Shown: piece after piece, positions 1 through 7,691 of the stretch
How positions within the stretch are numbered: the stretch's first letter is position 1
How the letters are laid out: every line of letters starts with the position of its first letter
Made by a program: the position numbers and the translations under genes
The notes under the pieces: model-generated
What the model was told of the DNA's origin: nothing
Database searches by the model: none
Seen by the model: the letters and a program-made list of their open reading frames with translations, nothing else
Assembly (NCBI RefSeq): GCF_003634105.1
Contig: NZ_RBIQ01000007.1
Location: 806,001 to 870,000, forward strand
Direction of reading: 5' to 3'
DNA from: Maribacter vaceletii
Lineage (GTDB): Bacteria; Bacteroidota; Bacteroidia; Flavobacteriales; Flavobacteriaceae
DNA length: 64,000 bases

Positions 1-957
1 AAAAATTGGCATAATTATTAAAGCCACAAATAAATTTATTAACCCTAAAGCAGTATAAACAATAAAGAACAGTGTAAAAAACTTGCGCTTTTCGTTTGTA
101 AGCAATTCTGGTTTTACAGTAAATAACATAAGCGGTAACGCAAAACAAATAGCCATATATAAGGCATTATGCTCTAGTAATAAGTTTATGTTTATTGGTA
201 AATATTTGTAAAAGAAGCCAAAGAATAGAACCCCTATCATGGGCGCTAAAAAATTAGATTTAGTGATTTTAGCTACTACCCAATATAGAATTAAACTTAC
301 TGCAAAAGTTTCTAACAATCCAAAAGAATGTACTGCCATTTCTTCACTAATGCCTGTTATTTTGCTATAAAAATTTATTAAAGCATTTTCTCCTAGCATA
401 ATAAAGCCAGGAGTAAACCATTTATTTTCATTAAACTGTTTTACAAATTCTAAATTCTGAATCCACAATCCAGATAATGTATATAAATCATTTTTTAGAA
501 ATAAATATCTTGAAACAAAACAAGCAAAAGAAACTAAAAAAGCTGTTAAAACTTTAAAATTAATCCTCTTAGGAATAAAAAAGTTTTTACTCTTTTTTAC
601 TTGCTTAGAAATATTTGGTCTTTCTTCCATAAACTTAAAAAAAGAAAGAAGAAAAGCTTTTCTCTTTTTTTGAATTTGACTAGCAGAATTATGAAAGCTT
701 CCTAAATCTAAATATAAATAAAGAAGTAATCCTATGAACAAAGAGATTAATGTAAAAACATCATACATCTTAAAATGTACTAGTGCAAAAATTAATAATA
801 ATATTGCACTCCCAAAGAATATAGAACGCTTTACTACATAATCTAAATTATAGGTTTTTATTGGTTGCTTTGTAACTATTTGATGTACAAAAAGTACTCC
901 TAAGAAAAGTAGTAAAACCCTAAAAGGGCCTAATAGAACATTATCTAGAATTACCAT
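1..957 (-). CDS. multi-span membrane protein of the Pel-like locus (partial)
   Basis: An open frame starts at the ATG at 957 and runs off the left edge without a stop, giving at least 319 residues. The start reads MVILDNVLLGPFRVLLLF and is followed by several hydrophobic segments (about residues 5-22, 43-60, 65-82, 130-150, 200-300) separated by a basic loop near residues 95-125. It begins 3 bp after the stop of the GH114-like gene, so it belongs to the same minus-strand operon as pelF and pelG. The alternation of long loops and membrane spans is compatible with a GT-C-type glycosyltransferase or a polymerase/export partner, but I do not recognise the family. It could fill the inner-membrane role that PelD/PelE have in Pseudomonas, although I see no GAF or GGDEF-like part in the visible portion. 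Confidence 0.75.
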   Translation of the reverse strand, partial: MVILDNVLLGPFRVLLLFLGVLFVHQIVTKQPIKTYNLDYVVKRSIFFGSAILLLIFALVHFKMYDVFTLISLFIGLLLYLYLDLGSFHNSASQIQKKRKAFLLSFFKFMEERPNISKQVKKSKNFFIPKRINFKVLTAFLVSFACFVSRYLFLKNDLYTLSGLWIQNLEFVKQFNENKWFTPGFIMLGENALINFYSKITGISEEMAVHSFGLLETFAVSLILYWVVAKITKSNFLAPMIGVLFFGFFYKYLPININLLLEHNALYMAICFALPLMLFTVKPELLTNEKRKFFTLFFIVYTALGLINLFVALIIMPIF

Positions 958-960
958 TTT

Positions 961-1776
961 TTAATTACTTTTAAATTTTGGAATAGTTTGTAAATCTATT
1001 TGTCCTACAAATGATGAAAACCCCATTTTTTTTAACTCCTTATTAATAATCGTTTTCATCTCCAAAGTTTCGGCATATTCTATTATATATATTGGTTTTT
1101 TTACTTGTTTTTTTGTTGCTCTTAAATTTTCTACAATTTGTTTTTTAGTAACCTTATCTCTTAACTTATATTCTTTTTTTTCAAAATTATAAGAGCTAAT
1201 AACAGATTCTATAAGGATAGCATTAGTTATGTTTTTAAAATCTTTAGCTAAAAAAAGACCTCCATTTTGAACCAAATAAATGTCTTTGTTTTTACTTTTA
1301 AGATTCTTTAAAAAACTTATAAATTCTTCTTTTTGATTATATAAGTTTCCCCACTTAGAAACATTATCTAAATTATCTAAAAACAAACCTTGAACGCCTT
1401 TTTTTTGCATTCTATTAATTTCATTTAATAATACCTGTTGTGCGTTCTTATTCTTTATATCAATGAAATGACTATTCCAAGTATCATTTTTCCCTAAGGT
1501 ATATGGTTTAATCTCTTTATAAAAAGAAGCATATTCATTTACTTCGGATAAGCTTAAATAAGCTACAACCTTTTTATTATTTTTATTAAATACAGCAATT
1601 TCTGATGAAGAATAATGTCCCGATTCTATAATTACTAAAGCATAGCCTTTTACTAATTCTGGATTTACTTTACCATAACAAACAAACAATTTCTCTTGTA
1701 TAGAATTATCCTTAGTATGCATCTGTGACACACCTAAAAAAGGTAATAAAAAGTAAAACATACTAATAAGCTGCAT
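961..1776 (-). CDS. GH114-like TIM-barrel protein (endo-alpha-1,4-polygalactosaminidase-related), secreted
   Basis: This 271-aa protein has a short hydrophobic N-terminus (MQLISMFYFLLPFLGVS) that looks like a signal peptide. The body carries motifs of the GH114/spherulin-4 group: VVAYLSLSEVNEY near residue 70, GVQGLFLDNLDN near residue 128 with the acidic residues expected at a barrel strand end, and YIIEYAE near residue 230. GH114 members and the hydrolase domain of PelA cleave partly deacetylated galactosaminogalactan/Pel-type polymers. It overlaps the 3' end of pelG by 14 bp, which argues for coupled translation. In Pseudomonas this activity is fused to a deacetylase in PelA; here the hydrolase stands alone, so a trimming or release role for the secreted polymer is likely. 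Substrate is inferred from neighbours. Confidence 0.8.
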   Translation of the reverse strand: MQLISMFYFLLPFLGVSQMHTKDNSIQEKLFVCYGKVNPELVKGYALVIIESGHYSSSEIAVFNKNNKKVVAYLSLSEVNEYASFYKEIKPYTLGKNDTWNSHFIDIKNKNAQQVLLNEINRMQKKGVQGLFLDNLDNVSKWGNLYNQKEEFISFLKNLKSKNKDIYLVQNGGLFLAKDFKNITNAILIESVISSYNFEKKEYKLRDKVTKKQIVENLRATKKQVKKPIYIIEYAETLEMKTIINKELKKMGFSSFVGQIDLQTIPKFKSN

Positions 1777-3370
1777 AATAATGATAATCTAGTTTTTTAA
1801 AAAAGATAATAGTTTCTCTCAAAGTTAATAGCATAAAAAGCCCTGCTCCTACTAGCATACCTACAACGCTATATTCATAACTTATTACCCTACATAAAAT
1901 AAAGCCTACTATTAAATTAGCCAAACAAGCAATTAGTATAGAACGTAATGGTCCTTTTGGAGCATCTAGTGTAAATAGATATAAAGAGTTAAGCATACCC
2001 CATGTTAAAAACAAATACCCTATGCCTCCTATAATACATACTTTAACACTTATAAAATCTAAAGCTTCTCCAAAATTAGCTTGGTACCCCCATGGTTGAG
2101 TAATTAATAAATAGATAAAAGTTGTAGTTAAAAGTGCCGTAAGTAGCAACAAAGAAATATGCCCTAAATACATTTTAAACAAGCTACGGTTAAATGTATC
2201 TTTATTTACTAATAAAATATTACGTTGCTTAACATCTAAAAATTTACTAAAAGAAGCAATGGAATATTCTAAAACACCTGCCAACATAAAGAAAATAACA
2301 ATTGCTAAATCCATCCCAATTTCATAGTTCTTTTCATAAAGAAAAATAAACTGATGTGTTAAATCTATATCTGCAGACCATGCTAATATTCTATCAATAA
2401 AAATAAAAACATAAATAAGGGTTCCGTAAAAAAAGTATCTATAGTTTTTATAGATTACCATTAGCTTTTTTGGTCTAAGAGTTTCTTCTGTATAAGACCC
2501 CTTTTTCTTATTAAAAAAATACTCTAAGAATAATTTTGATATGAATATAGCTACTGCAATACCTACCCAATGTGTTACATATACATGTAACGTAGTATAA
2601 AGTTTTAAACCTAAAGCTATACCCGTTGCCATTAATATTGCTAAGGATATTACCCATCTTTGCCTTATAGTATGAAAAGGGGCCGATACCAAAAGAAGCA
2701 ATCCTATTAAAAAGGCATAAACACAAGTAATTAAAATGAATGAAAAAGGATAAAGATTAAACAGAAAATTTATAGCAGAAATAACTAAAAATGTTACCAA
2801 TAGCCCTTTTATTCCAGATTCTATTAATTTATTAACCACCATCTTTGCTTGTTTATACTCTTGATGATGCCAATAAAAAGATGCTTGCCTTCCAAGTACC
2901 TGAACGTATCCTCCAGATGCTATTAGGCCTATAATTACACCAAATACTACAGAGGTAGACTGTACAATATTAAAACCAATAAAAGCCCATAAAGAATAGC
3001 CAAAAACAATTATAGATGCTATTTGTAAAAAAATTGGTAGTAAATGAAATATTCCTAGTGGATAAAATTGCACTAACAATTTTGTTTTCATCCATAAATA
3101 ACTAGAGACTGGTATAACTGATTTTTTGTCTTTTGCCTTTTTAAGCTCATTTACATTTTTAAGAGACTCTATATCTCTACTTTTTAAATCTTCATAAATA
3201 TGCTTTGCTAAATCTGAAATAGATACAAATCCATAATCTGAAAATACATCTTTATCGCGTATTCCAAAAGATTCTAAAGTAGCCAAAACAACCATAACAC
3301 TAACAGGATTTCCTATTTTTTGTATTACAGATGTAGTTACAGTTTCTATATTATTATGTAGACTTTTCAT
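1763..3370 (-). CDS. pelG: PelG-like exopolysaccharide membrane transporter
   Basis: This 535-aa protein has a soluble N-terminal part of about 95 residues followed by about twelve hydrophobic segments, matching the Wzx/MATE-like layout of PelG, the inner-membrane component that moves the Pel polymer together with PelF. The start MKSLHNNIETVTTSV and the segment SGGYVQVLGRQASFYW near residue 155 resemble PelG-type N-terminal membrane regions. It is longer than Pseudomonas PelG (about 456 aa), mostly because of the N-terminal extension. It lies 26 bp downstream of pelF on the same strand and overlaps the next gene, so it is an operon member. The assignment depends partly on the PelF neighbour; a generic flippase is the alternative. 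Confidence 0.82.
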   Translation of the reverse strand: MKSLHNNIETVTTSVIQKIGNPVSVMVVLATLESFGIRDKDVFSDYGFVSISDLAKHIYEDLKSRDIESLKNVNELKKAKDKKSVIPVSSYLWMKTKLLVQFYPLGIFHLLPIFLQIASIIVFGYSLWAFIGFNIVQSTSVVFGVIIGLIASGGYVQVLGRQASFYWHHQEYKQAKMVVNKLIESGIKGLLVTFLVISAINFLFNLYPFSFILITCVYAFLIGLLLLVSAPFHTIRQRWVISLAILMATGIALGLKLYTTLHVYVTHWVGIAVAIFISKLFLEYFFNKKKGSYTEETLRPKKLMVIYKNYRYFFYGTLIYVFIFIDRILAWSADIDLTHQFIFLYEKNYEIGMDLAIVIFFMLAGVLEYSIASFSKFLDVKQRNILLVNKDTFNRSLFKMYLGHISLLLLTALLTTTFIYLLITQPWGYQANFGEALDFISVKVCIIGGIGYLFLTWGMLNSLYLFTLDAPKGPLRSILIACLANLIVGFILCRVISYEYSVVGMLVGAGLFMLLTLRETIIFFKKLDYHYYAAY

Positions 3371-3396
3371 GAAGAAAAAAAGGGGTTATTATTTTT

Positions 3397-4908
3397 TTAA
3401 TTTTCTACCAAATGGGTATGTGTTTCACCTAAATTTTGATAGGTTTCTTCAAAAGACTTAATAAATTTTTCTATAGTAAAACGGTTGGTTACTTTATTTC
3501 TTGCATTTTCTCCCATCCAACTTCTTAGTTGTTGATTTTCTAATAATTTAACAACGTTCTCTGCTATTTCCACATAATCTTTAGGCTTACAAACAAGTCC
3601 GCAAGTATCATCTATAGCTTCTGTAACACCACCAACATCTGTAGAAACAACTGGAACACCACAACTCATAGACTCTATTACAGTGTATGGAAAACCTTCC
3701 GAAATTGAGGTTAATATAGATATATCTCCTTCCGAATAAATTAACTCTGGTTTATTATGAAAACCTTTCAAGAAAAAATTACTCTCTAATTTAAGCTCTT
3801 TTATCAAATTTTCACATTCTTCGGTATACTCCGGCACAGCATCTTTATTACCATAAATTAAAAACTGTACCTCTGGTATTGTTTTTATAACCTCTGCACA
3901 AGTTTTAATCATTGTAAGAATATCTTTTAAATCAAAAATTCTTGCTGCGGCTACTACTGTAGGAATGTCTTTTAAATGCTCTGGTTTAGGTCTTGGAGTA
4001 AATAAGTTTTCATCAACACCATTATATATTACGTCAATTTTAGATAATTCTGCACCATAAAAATTTTCCCAAGACACGTTAAATTTACTTACTGTTGTAA
4101 TTTTTGAAGCATGAGAATATACCAATTTGGTAATACACTCCGAAAAATTGATTAGCATCTTTTTTAAGAAATAAGAATAATCTGCAGTACTTATTGCAAT
4201 TAAACGTTCCCGAATAAAAACACCATGTTCTGTTACCAAAATAGGGGTATTATACTTATATTTTAATGCTAATGCGGGTATAACTGCAATTCCAGAAATA
4301 GTTATATGTGATATATCCATTTTAGGAACTTCTATTGCCATAGGAATAAGAAAACGATATATCCAGCGCATTGCTGTAGTCATGTCTTCTAATGGTATTC
4401 TATTTAACTCATCCTTAGGGAGCACATTAGAAATTACATTACAGAATGTATTCCAAACTGGCTCACTAGTCATTGTTGTTTTGTAATCATATTTCTGAAA
4501 AAAGCGCCACATTTTATAAAAACAAGCATTTACTGTTTTTAAAGATTGATTTTCAGAATATATTTCTTCAATGAAAGATTTAAAATTAGGAACAAAAGAG
4601 TTTATAATAATATCTTCTGATGTATATTCCCTTGCCTTTAATATGGTAGAATATTTTATGTTATAATCTACACAATCAAAAGGTTCTTCTGGAGACCACA
4701 TTGGAACCTGAATAATTTTTTTTACATTTTTTGATAATGGATATCTAGGGGTTACTTCTACTCCTGCGTTTATAGAATATAGTGTAAAATCTATCCCTTT
4801 AGTTTTAGAGCATAAATCGTGCGCCCAAGTAGAAACTCCTCCTCCATTATAGGGGTAAGTTCCTTCGGTAATAAGAAGTACATTAATAGGGTTATTGGTT
4901 AGTGTCAT
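3397..4908 (-). CDS. pelF: PelF-like GT4 family glycosyltransferase
   Basis: This 503-aa cytoplasmic GT-B glycosyltransferase shows the PelF N-terminus, LLITEGTYPYNGGGVSTWAH, where the GGGVSTW loop contacts the sugar nucleotide, and a C-terminal GT4 domain with SEGFPYTVIESMSCGVPVV, which holds the E-x7-E motif. PelF uses UDP-GlcNAc/UDP-GalNAc-type donors to polymerise the Pel polysaccharide and needs PelG in the membrane. Length is close to Pseudomonas PelF (about 507 aa). The order pelF then pelG is as in other Pel loci. A 137-bp gap separates it from the upstream lipoprotein gene and contains a short inverted repeat TTTGTTttAACAAA just before the start, so it might have its own promoter. 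Confidence 0.9.
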   Translation of the reverse strand: MTLTNNPINVLLITEGTYPYNGGGVSTWAHDLCSKTKGIDFTLYSINAGVEVTPRYPLSKNVKKIIQVPMWSPEEPFDCVDYNIKYSTILKAREYTSEDIIINSFVPNFKSFIEEIYSENQSLKTVNACFYKMWRFFQKYDYKTTMTSEPVWNTFCNVISNVLPKDELNRIPLEDMTTAMRWIYRFLIPMAIEVPKMDISHITISGIAVIPALALKYKYNTPILVTEHGVFIRERLIAISTADYSYFLKKMLINFSECITKLVYSHASKITTVSKFNVSWENFYGAELSKIDVIYNGVDENLFTPRPKPEHLKDIPTVVAAARIFDLKDILTMIKTCAEVIKTIPEVQFLIYGNKDAVPEYTEECENLIKELKLESNFFLKGFHNKPELIYSEGDISILTSISEGFPYTVIESMSCGVPVVSTDVGGVTEAIDDTCGLVCKPKDYVEIAENVVKLLENQQLRSWMGENARNKVTNRFTIEKFIKSFEETYQNLGETHTHLVEN

Positions 4909-5045
4909 GTAGGTTTTCCTATTTCTATATTTGTTAAAACAAATTCAAAGAAAACACATAACTAAGATATGTTATTTTATTTTGGTTGAAGCTATGCATT
5001 TAATCTATAAAGGGTCATATTCATTACCTTCATCGATAAAAAACA

Positions 5046-6071
5046 CTACTCATCATAGTTCTCAAAATACTCAAAGGCATCAATAATATCAAGATATACT
5101 CCATCAAACCCTGTAGATAGTATTTTATCTAAGTAGGCATCTTCATTTCCATAAATAATATTCTGCCATTCTTCTTCCCAATAGCGTACTTTAAAATTTC
5201 CTTTCCAGTTTTTATTTTCTTTATCTAACCAAACAGGTTCGTTTTTATCCCAATCACTATCCCAGTAATACCTGTAGTCTTCTGCCTCTCCAATTGACAT
5301 GTAACACATAACCAATCTTTGCCCTCCATCTGGTTTCGTTTTTAACTTTTCAATATTTAATTTTGAAAATGGAGTACCATCATTAAAGAACATATCTAAA
5401 AAAACTACATCATAATTAGAGTTTCCTATTTCATTAAGTAACTCATTTTTAGTGTCATAGTCTTCATAATTAAGAATAAATAAAAAATTCTCTGCATCAT
5501 CAAGAGAAGATACATCTCTGCTAGTTAATTTATTAAGTTTGGTAGGTACTGTTGGGATTAACGTTAAGTCTCTTTCTGTAGCAACAAAAGGGATAAAACC
5601 TAAGTTATAATTTTGTGTATATGCATCCTCTATTTTGTCCTCAGATGAACAATAATCAATAACAAAAATTGAATTTCCATACTCTTGAGAAACTTTTAAT
5701 AAGCCAACATTATAGTCTGTCACTTCTTTCTCTGTAGCAACATTATCTCTCTTATACCCATAAAATAAATTTTCTTGTCCGTTACCATCTATAGCTTCTA
5801 AATACTTTTTACTAGGAGAACCCTCAGCAGAACCTGACTTTGTCACTAATTCAATTCCATTTTGTGGTATAATAGAAAAATCAGAATTCTGTGCTTTTGC
5901 ATGTGCACTTAAACCAATAACAAAAGAACGCATATCTTCTCTAAAATCTCTATCCCCTATTGACGGAATAGTTTTTTTTTCTACCTCTGGAATATTGTTA
6001 TTACTTTTTTCACAACCTGTATTTAAAAAAAATAAAAACAAAACTAGCTTTATAAAACTCATAGTTCTCAT
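5046..6071 (-). CDS. lipoprotein of the TM1410/MJ1477 putative glycoside hydrolase family (GH114 clan)
   Basis: The predicted protein has about 341 residues from the ATG at 6071; a longer reading from TTG at 6113 would put extra residues before the signal peptide and overlap the likely promoter, so I prefer the ATG (or the one at 6062). The N-terminus MRTMSFIKLVLFLFFLNTGC ends in a lipobox (NTGC), so it is a lipoprotein. Family signs are the REDMRSFVIGLSAHAKAQN segment, IPQNGIEL, a long middle insertion, MSIGEAEDYRYYW and GFDGVYLDIIDAFEYF near the C-terminus, where the Asp residues sit at the barrel mouth. Such proteins are sometimes misnamed as cysteinyl-tRNA synthetase. Together with pelF/pelG it suggests surface processing of a galactosamine-containing polymer. 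Confidence 0.8.
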   Translation of the reverse strand: MRTMSFIKLVLFLFFLNTGCEKSNNNIPEVEKKTIPSIGDRDFREDMRSFVIGLSAHAKAQNSDFSIIPQNGIELVTKSGSAEGSPSKKYLEAIDGNGQENLFYGYKRDNVATEKEVTDYNVGLLKVSQEYGNSIFVIDYCSSEDKIEDAYTQNYNLGFIPFVATERDLTLIPTVPTKLNKLTSRDVSSLDDAENFLFILNYEDYDTKNELLNEIGNSNYDVVFLDMFFNDGTPFSKLNIEKLKTKPDGGQRLVMCYMSIGEAEDYRYYWDSDWDKNEPVWLDKENKNWKGNFKVRYWEEEWQNIIYGNEDAYLDKILSTGFDGVYLDIIDAFEYFENYDE

Positions 6072-6087
6072 AGTTTGTATAGTGCTA

Positions 6088-6095
6088 CAAATGTA
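6088..6095 (-). promoter_or_regulatory. -7 promoter element (TACATTTG) for the GH114-group lipoprotein gene
   Basis: On the minus strand TACATTTG is an exact match to the Bacteroidota -7 consensus TAnnTTTG. A TTG lies about 15 bp upstream and could be part of a weak -33 element. Transcription would start near 6081, about 10 bp before the ATG at 6071, which supports that start over the upstream TTG. Confidence 0.55.
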
Positions 6096-6117
6096 ATATA
6101 TATTTACAATCAATTAG

Positions 6118-6939
6118 TTACCCCAAACCTACATCTAAAGTCATCATTACAATAAAACCACCAATAAAGCCCATTACTGCAATATCTGTATGTTTATCTT
6201 GTTGGGTTTCTGGAATAACTTCCTCTACCACTACAAAAATCATTGCTCCTGCAGCAAAAGAAAGTGCGTAAGGTAATATTGGCTGAAAAGTAAGTACTGC
6301 CCAAGCTCCTATTACAGCTGCAATTGGTTCTACTAATGCAGATGCTTGTCCAAACATAAAACTTTTGGTTCTGCTTAAACCTTGCCTTCTTAAAGGCATA
6401 GCAACTGCAAAGCCTTCTGGAAAATTTTGAAGCCCTATACCTAAAGCTAAAGCTACTGCACCCCCAATGGAAGCACCATCAAACCCTGCAGCAACACCTC
6501 CAAATAAAACCCCAACTGCCAAACCTTCTGGAATATTATGCAAGGTTATTGCTAGTGTTAATAATACAGACCTGTGCCAAGGTGTTTTTATCCCTTCTGT
6601 TTCGCTTTCCTTAAAATTAATATGCAAATGTGGTAAAACCTTATCTAAGCCAAATAAAAATAATGCTCCAAGCAAAAAACCAACTGCTGCCGGAATTACT
6701 TTTACAAACCCTTCTCCAGGACTCATTTCTATTCCTGGAGCTAATAAACTCCAAAAACTTGCTGCTACCATTACTCCTCCAGTAAAACCTAACATGCCAT
6801 CTAAGACGGCTCTATTCATGGTTTTAAACAAAAAAACTAATGCAGCTCCTGCAGCTGTTAATCCCCATGTAAAAATTGTAGCATAAAATGCTGCTAAAAT
6901 TGGATCTATAGATTCTAAATATGCAATTACTTGTTCCAT
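6118..6939 (-). CDS. ZIP family divalent metal transporter
   Basis: This 273-aa inner-membrane protein has about eight spans and the two ZIP metal-site motifs: LTLAITLHNIPEGLAVGV in TM4 and GIGLQNFPEGFAVAMPL in TM5. It resembles the GufA/ZupT subfamily, which imports Zn, Mn or Fe. The start at 6939 lies 2 bp after the stop of the MntR/DtxR-family repressor gene, so the two are co-transcribed. A histidine-containing loop (HLHINFKESE) follows TM3. With a TonB receptor diverging from the same control region, a complete outer-to-inner membrane import route is likely. The regulator's metal ligands point to Mn or Fe rather than Zn, but this is inference. Confidence 0.92.
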   Translation of the reverse strand: MEQVIAYLESIDPILAAFYATIFTWGLTAAGAALVFLFKTMNRAVLDGMLGFTGGVMVAASFWSLLAPGIEMSPGEGFVKVIPAAVGFLLGALFLFGLDKVLPHLHINFKESETEGIKTPWHRSVLLTLAITLHNIPEGLAVGVLFGGVAAGFDGASIGGAVALALGIGLQNFPEGFAVAMPLRRQGLSRTKSFMFGQASALVEPIAAVIGAWAVLTFQPILPYALSFAAGAMIFVVVEEVIPETQQDKHTDIAVMGFIGGFIVMMTLDVGLG

Positions 6940-6941
6940 GG

Positions 6942-7598
6942 TTATTCTATTATTCTTAAATATAGGTTAGATGCTATTTGGTCTGATATTCGTATATCTA
7001 CATCTCTAATTTTTATATGCAATGAGCCATCAAACTCTTCTTTATCTACAACAAAAATAGAATCTCCTAAAGCTATTTTATTTTTATCTAAAAACTTTAA
7101 AAAAGGGGGTGAAGAGTCTTTTACTCCAACACAAATTCCTTCTTTTCCAATTGGCACTTCATTTAATAGTCTTTTAATAGATTTTTTAAACTCGCCACTT
7201 TTAGATGGTATTGGATCACCATGTGGGTCAATTTGAGGAAATCCTAAATGCTTATCTAGCATATCTATTAACTTTTCACTCTTTATATGCTCTAGTTGCT
7301 CTGCAACTTCATGAACCTCATCCCAAGAAAACTCTAATTTTTCAACTAAAAAAACTTCCCAAAGCCTGTGCTTTCTAACAATAGACAAAGCTACTTTTAA
7401 ACCATATTCAGAAAGTGTAACACCTTGGTATTTTTTATAATTTACAAGGCCTTTTTCAGACAATTTTTTAATCATATCACTAACAGAAGATGGTTTGGTT
7501 TCCATTTTTTCTGCAATAGCATTTGTAGAAACCGTTCCTTGATCTCCTTTACCTAAATGATATATAATTTTAATATAGTCTTCTTCTGAGAGGGTCAT
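6942..7598 (-). CDS. MntR/DtxR-family metal-dependent transcriptional repressor
   Basis: This 218-aa protein has a winged helix (about residues 1-62, with KPSSVSDMIKKLSEKG as recognition region), a helical dimerisation domain (63-140), and a C-terminal FeoA/SH3-like domain (about 145-218). Metal ligands visible by alignment to Bacillus MntR are Asp7, His77, Glu100, Glu103 and His104 (HEVAEQLEH); the residue matching MntR Glu11 is Lys10. Glu81 and His96 would form a DtxR-type ancillary site. Having Glu rather than Cys at the position of DtxR Cys102 favours manganese. It is the first gene of an operon with the ZIP transporter and likely represses itself and the divergent TonB receptor through the palindrome at 7648-7663. 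Confidence 0.92.
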   Translation of the reverse strand: MTLSEEDYIKIIYHLGKGDQGTVSTNAIAEKMETKPSSVSDMIKKLSEKGLVNYKKYQGVTLSEYGLKVALSIVRKHRLWEVFLVEKLEFSWDEVHEVAEQLEHIKSEKLIDMLDKHLGFPQIDPHGDPIPSKSGEFKKSIKRLLNEVPIGKEGICVGVKDSSPPFLKFLDKNKIALGDSIFVVDKEEFDGSLHIKIRDVDIRISDQIASNLYLRIIE

Positions 7599-7615
7599 TA
7601 TATTTTCATTTTTAA

Positions 7616-7645
7616 CAAAAATACATTTTTATTACTAAAAACAAA
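7616..7645 (-). promoter_or_regulatory. promoter of the MntR-like/ZIP operon
   Basis: On the minus strand TTTG (7642-7645) is followed after 18 bp by TATTTTTG (7616-7623), an exact TAnnTTTG -7 element at a normal -33/-7 distance. The predicted transcription start is near 7609, about 10 bp before the regulator ATG at 7598. The upstream edge of this promoter is 3 bp from the DtxR-like palindrome. Confidence 0.65.
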
Positions 7646-7647
7646 TT

Positions 7648-7663
7648 TTTAGATTTGCCTAAA
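7648..7663. promoter_or_regulatory. DtxR/MntR-type operator palindrome
   Basis: TTTAGATTTGCCTAAA is a 16-bp inverted repeat with six-base arms, TTTAGA and CCTAAA, differing at one position and separated by TTTG. Extended by a few bases it matches the classical 19-bp DtxR box (TTAGGTTAGCCTAACCTAA) at 13 positions by eye. It lies between the divergent repressor and receptor genes and covers the receptor's -7 element, so bound repressor should block RNA polymerase there. Confidence 0.7.
7650..7657 (+). promoter_or_regulatory. -7 element (TAGATTTG) of the TonB receptor gene
   Basis: TAGATTTG is an exact TAnnTTTG match inside the DtxR-like palindrome. It predicts a start near 7664 and a leader of about 28 bp before the ATG at 7692. 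Confidence 0.6.
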
Positions 7664-7691
7664 TTTTATTTTACTTCCACAAAAAATAGTA

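Noticed and set aside
5046-6071. Possible cysteinyl-tRNA synthetase-related protein
   Set aside because: That name is a common mislabel of the TM1410/MJ1477 family; the protein is a lipoprotein with GH114-clan motifs and no HIGH or KMSKS motif.
6467-6886. 139-aa ORF on the plus strand
   Set aside because: It lies wholly opposite the ZIP transporter gene and its translation is low-complexity (Pro, Asn, Lys, Ala rich) without domain features.
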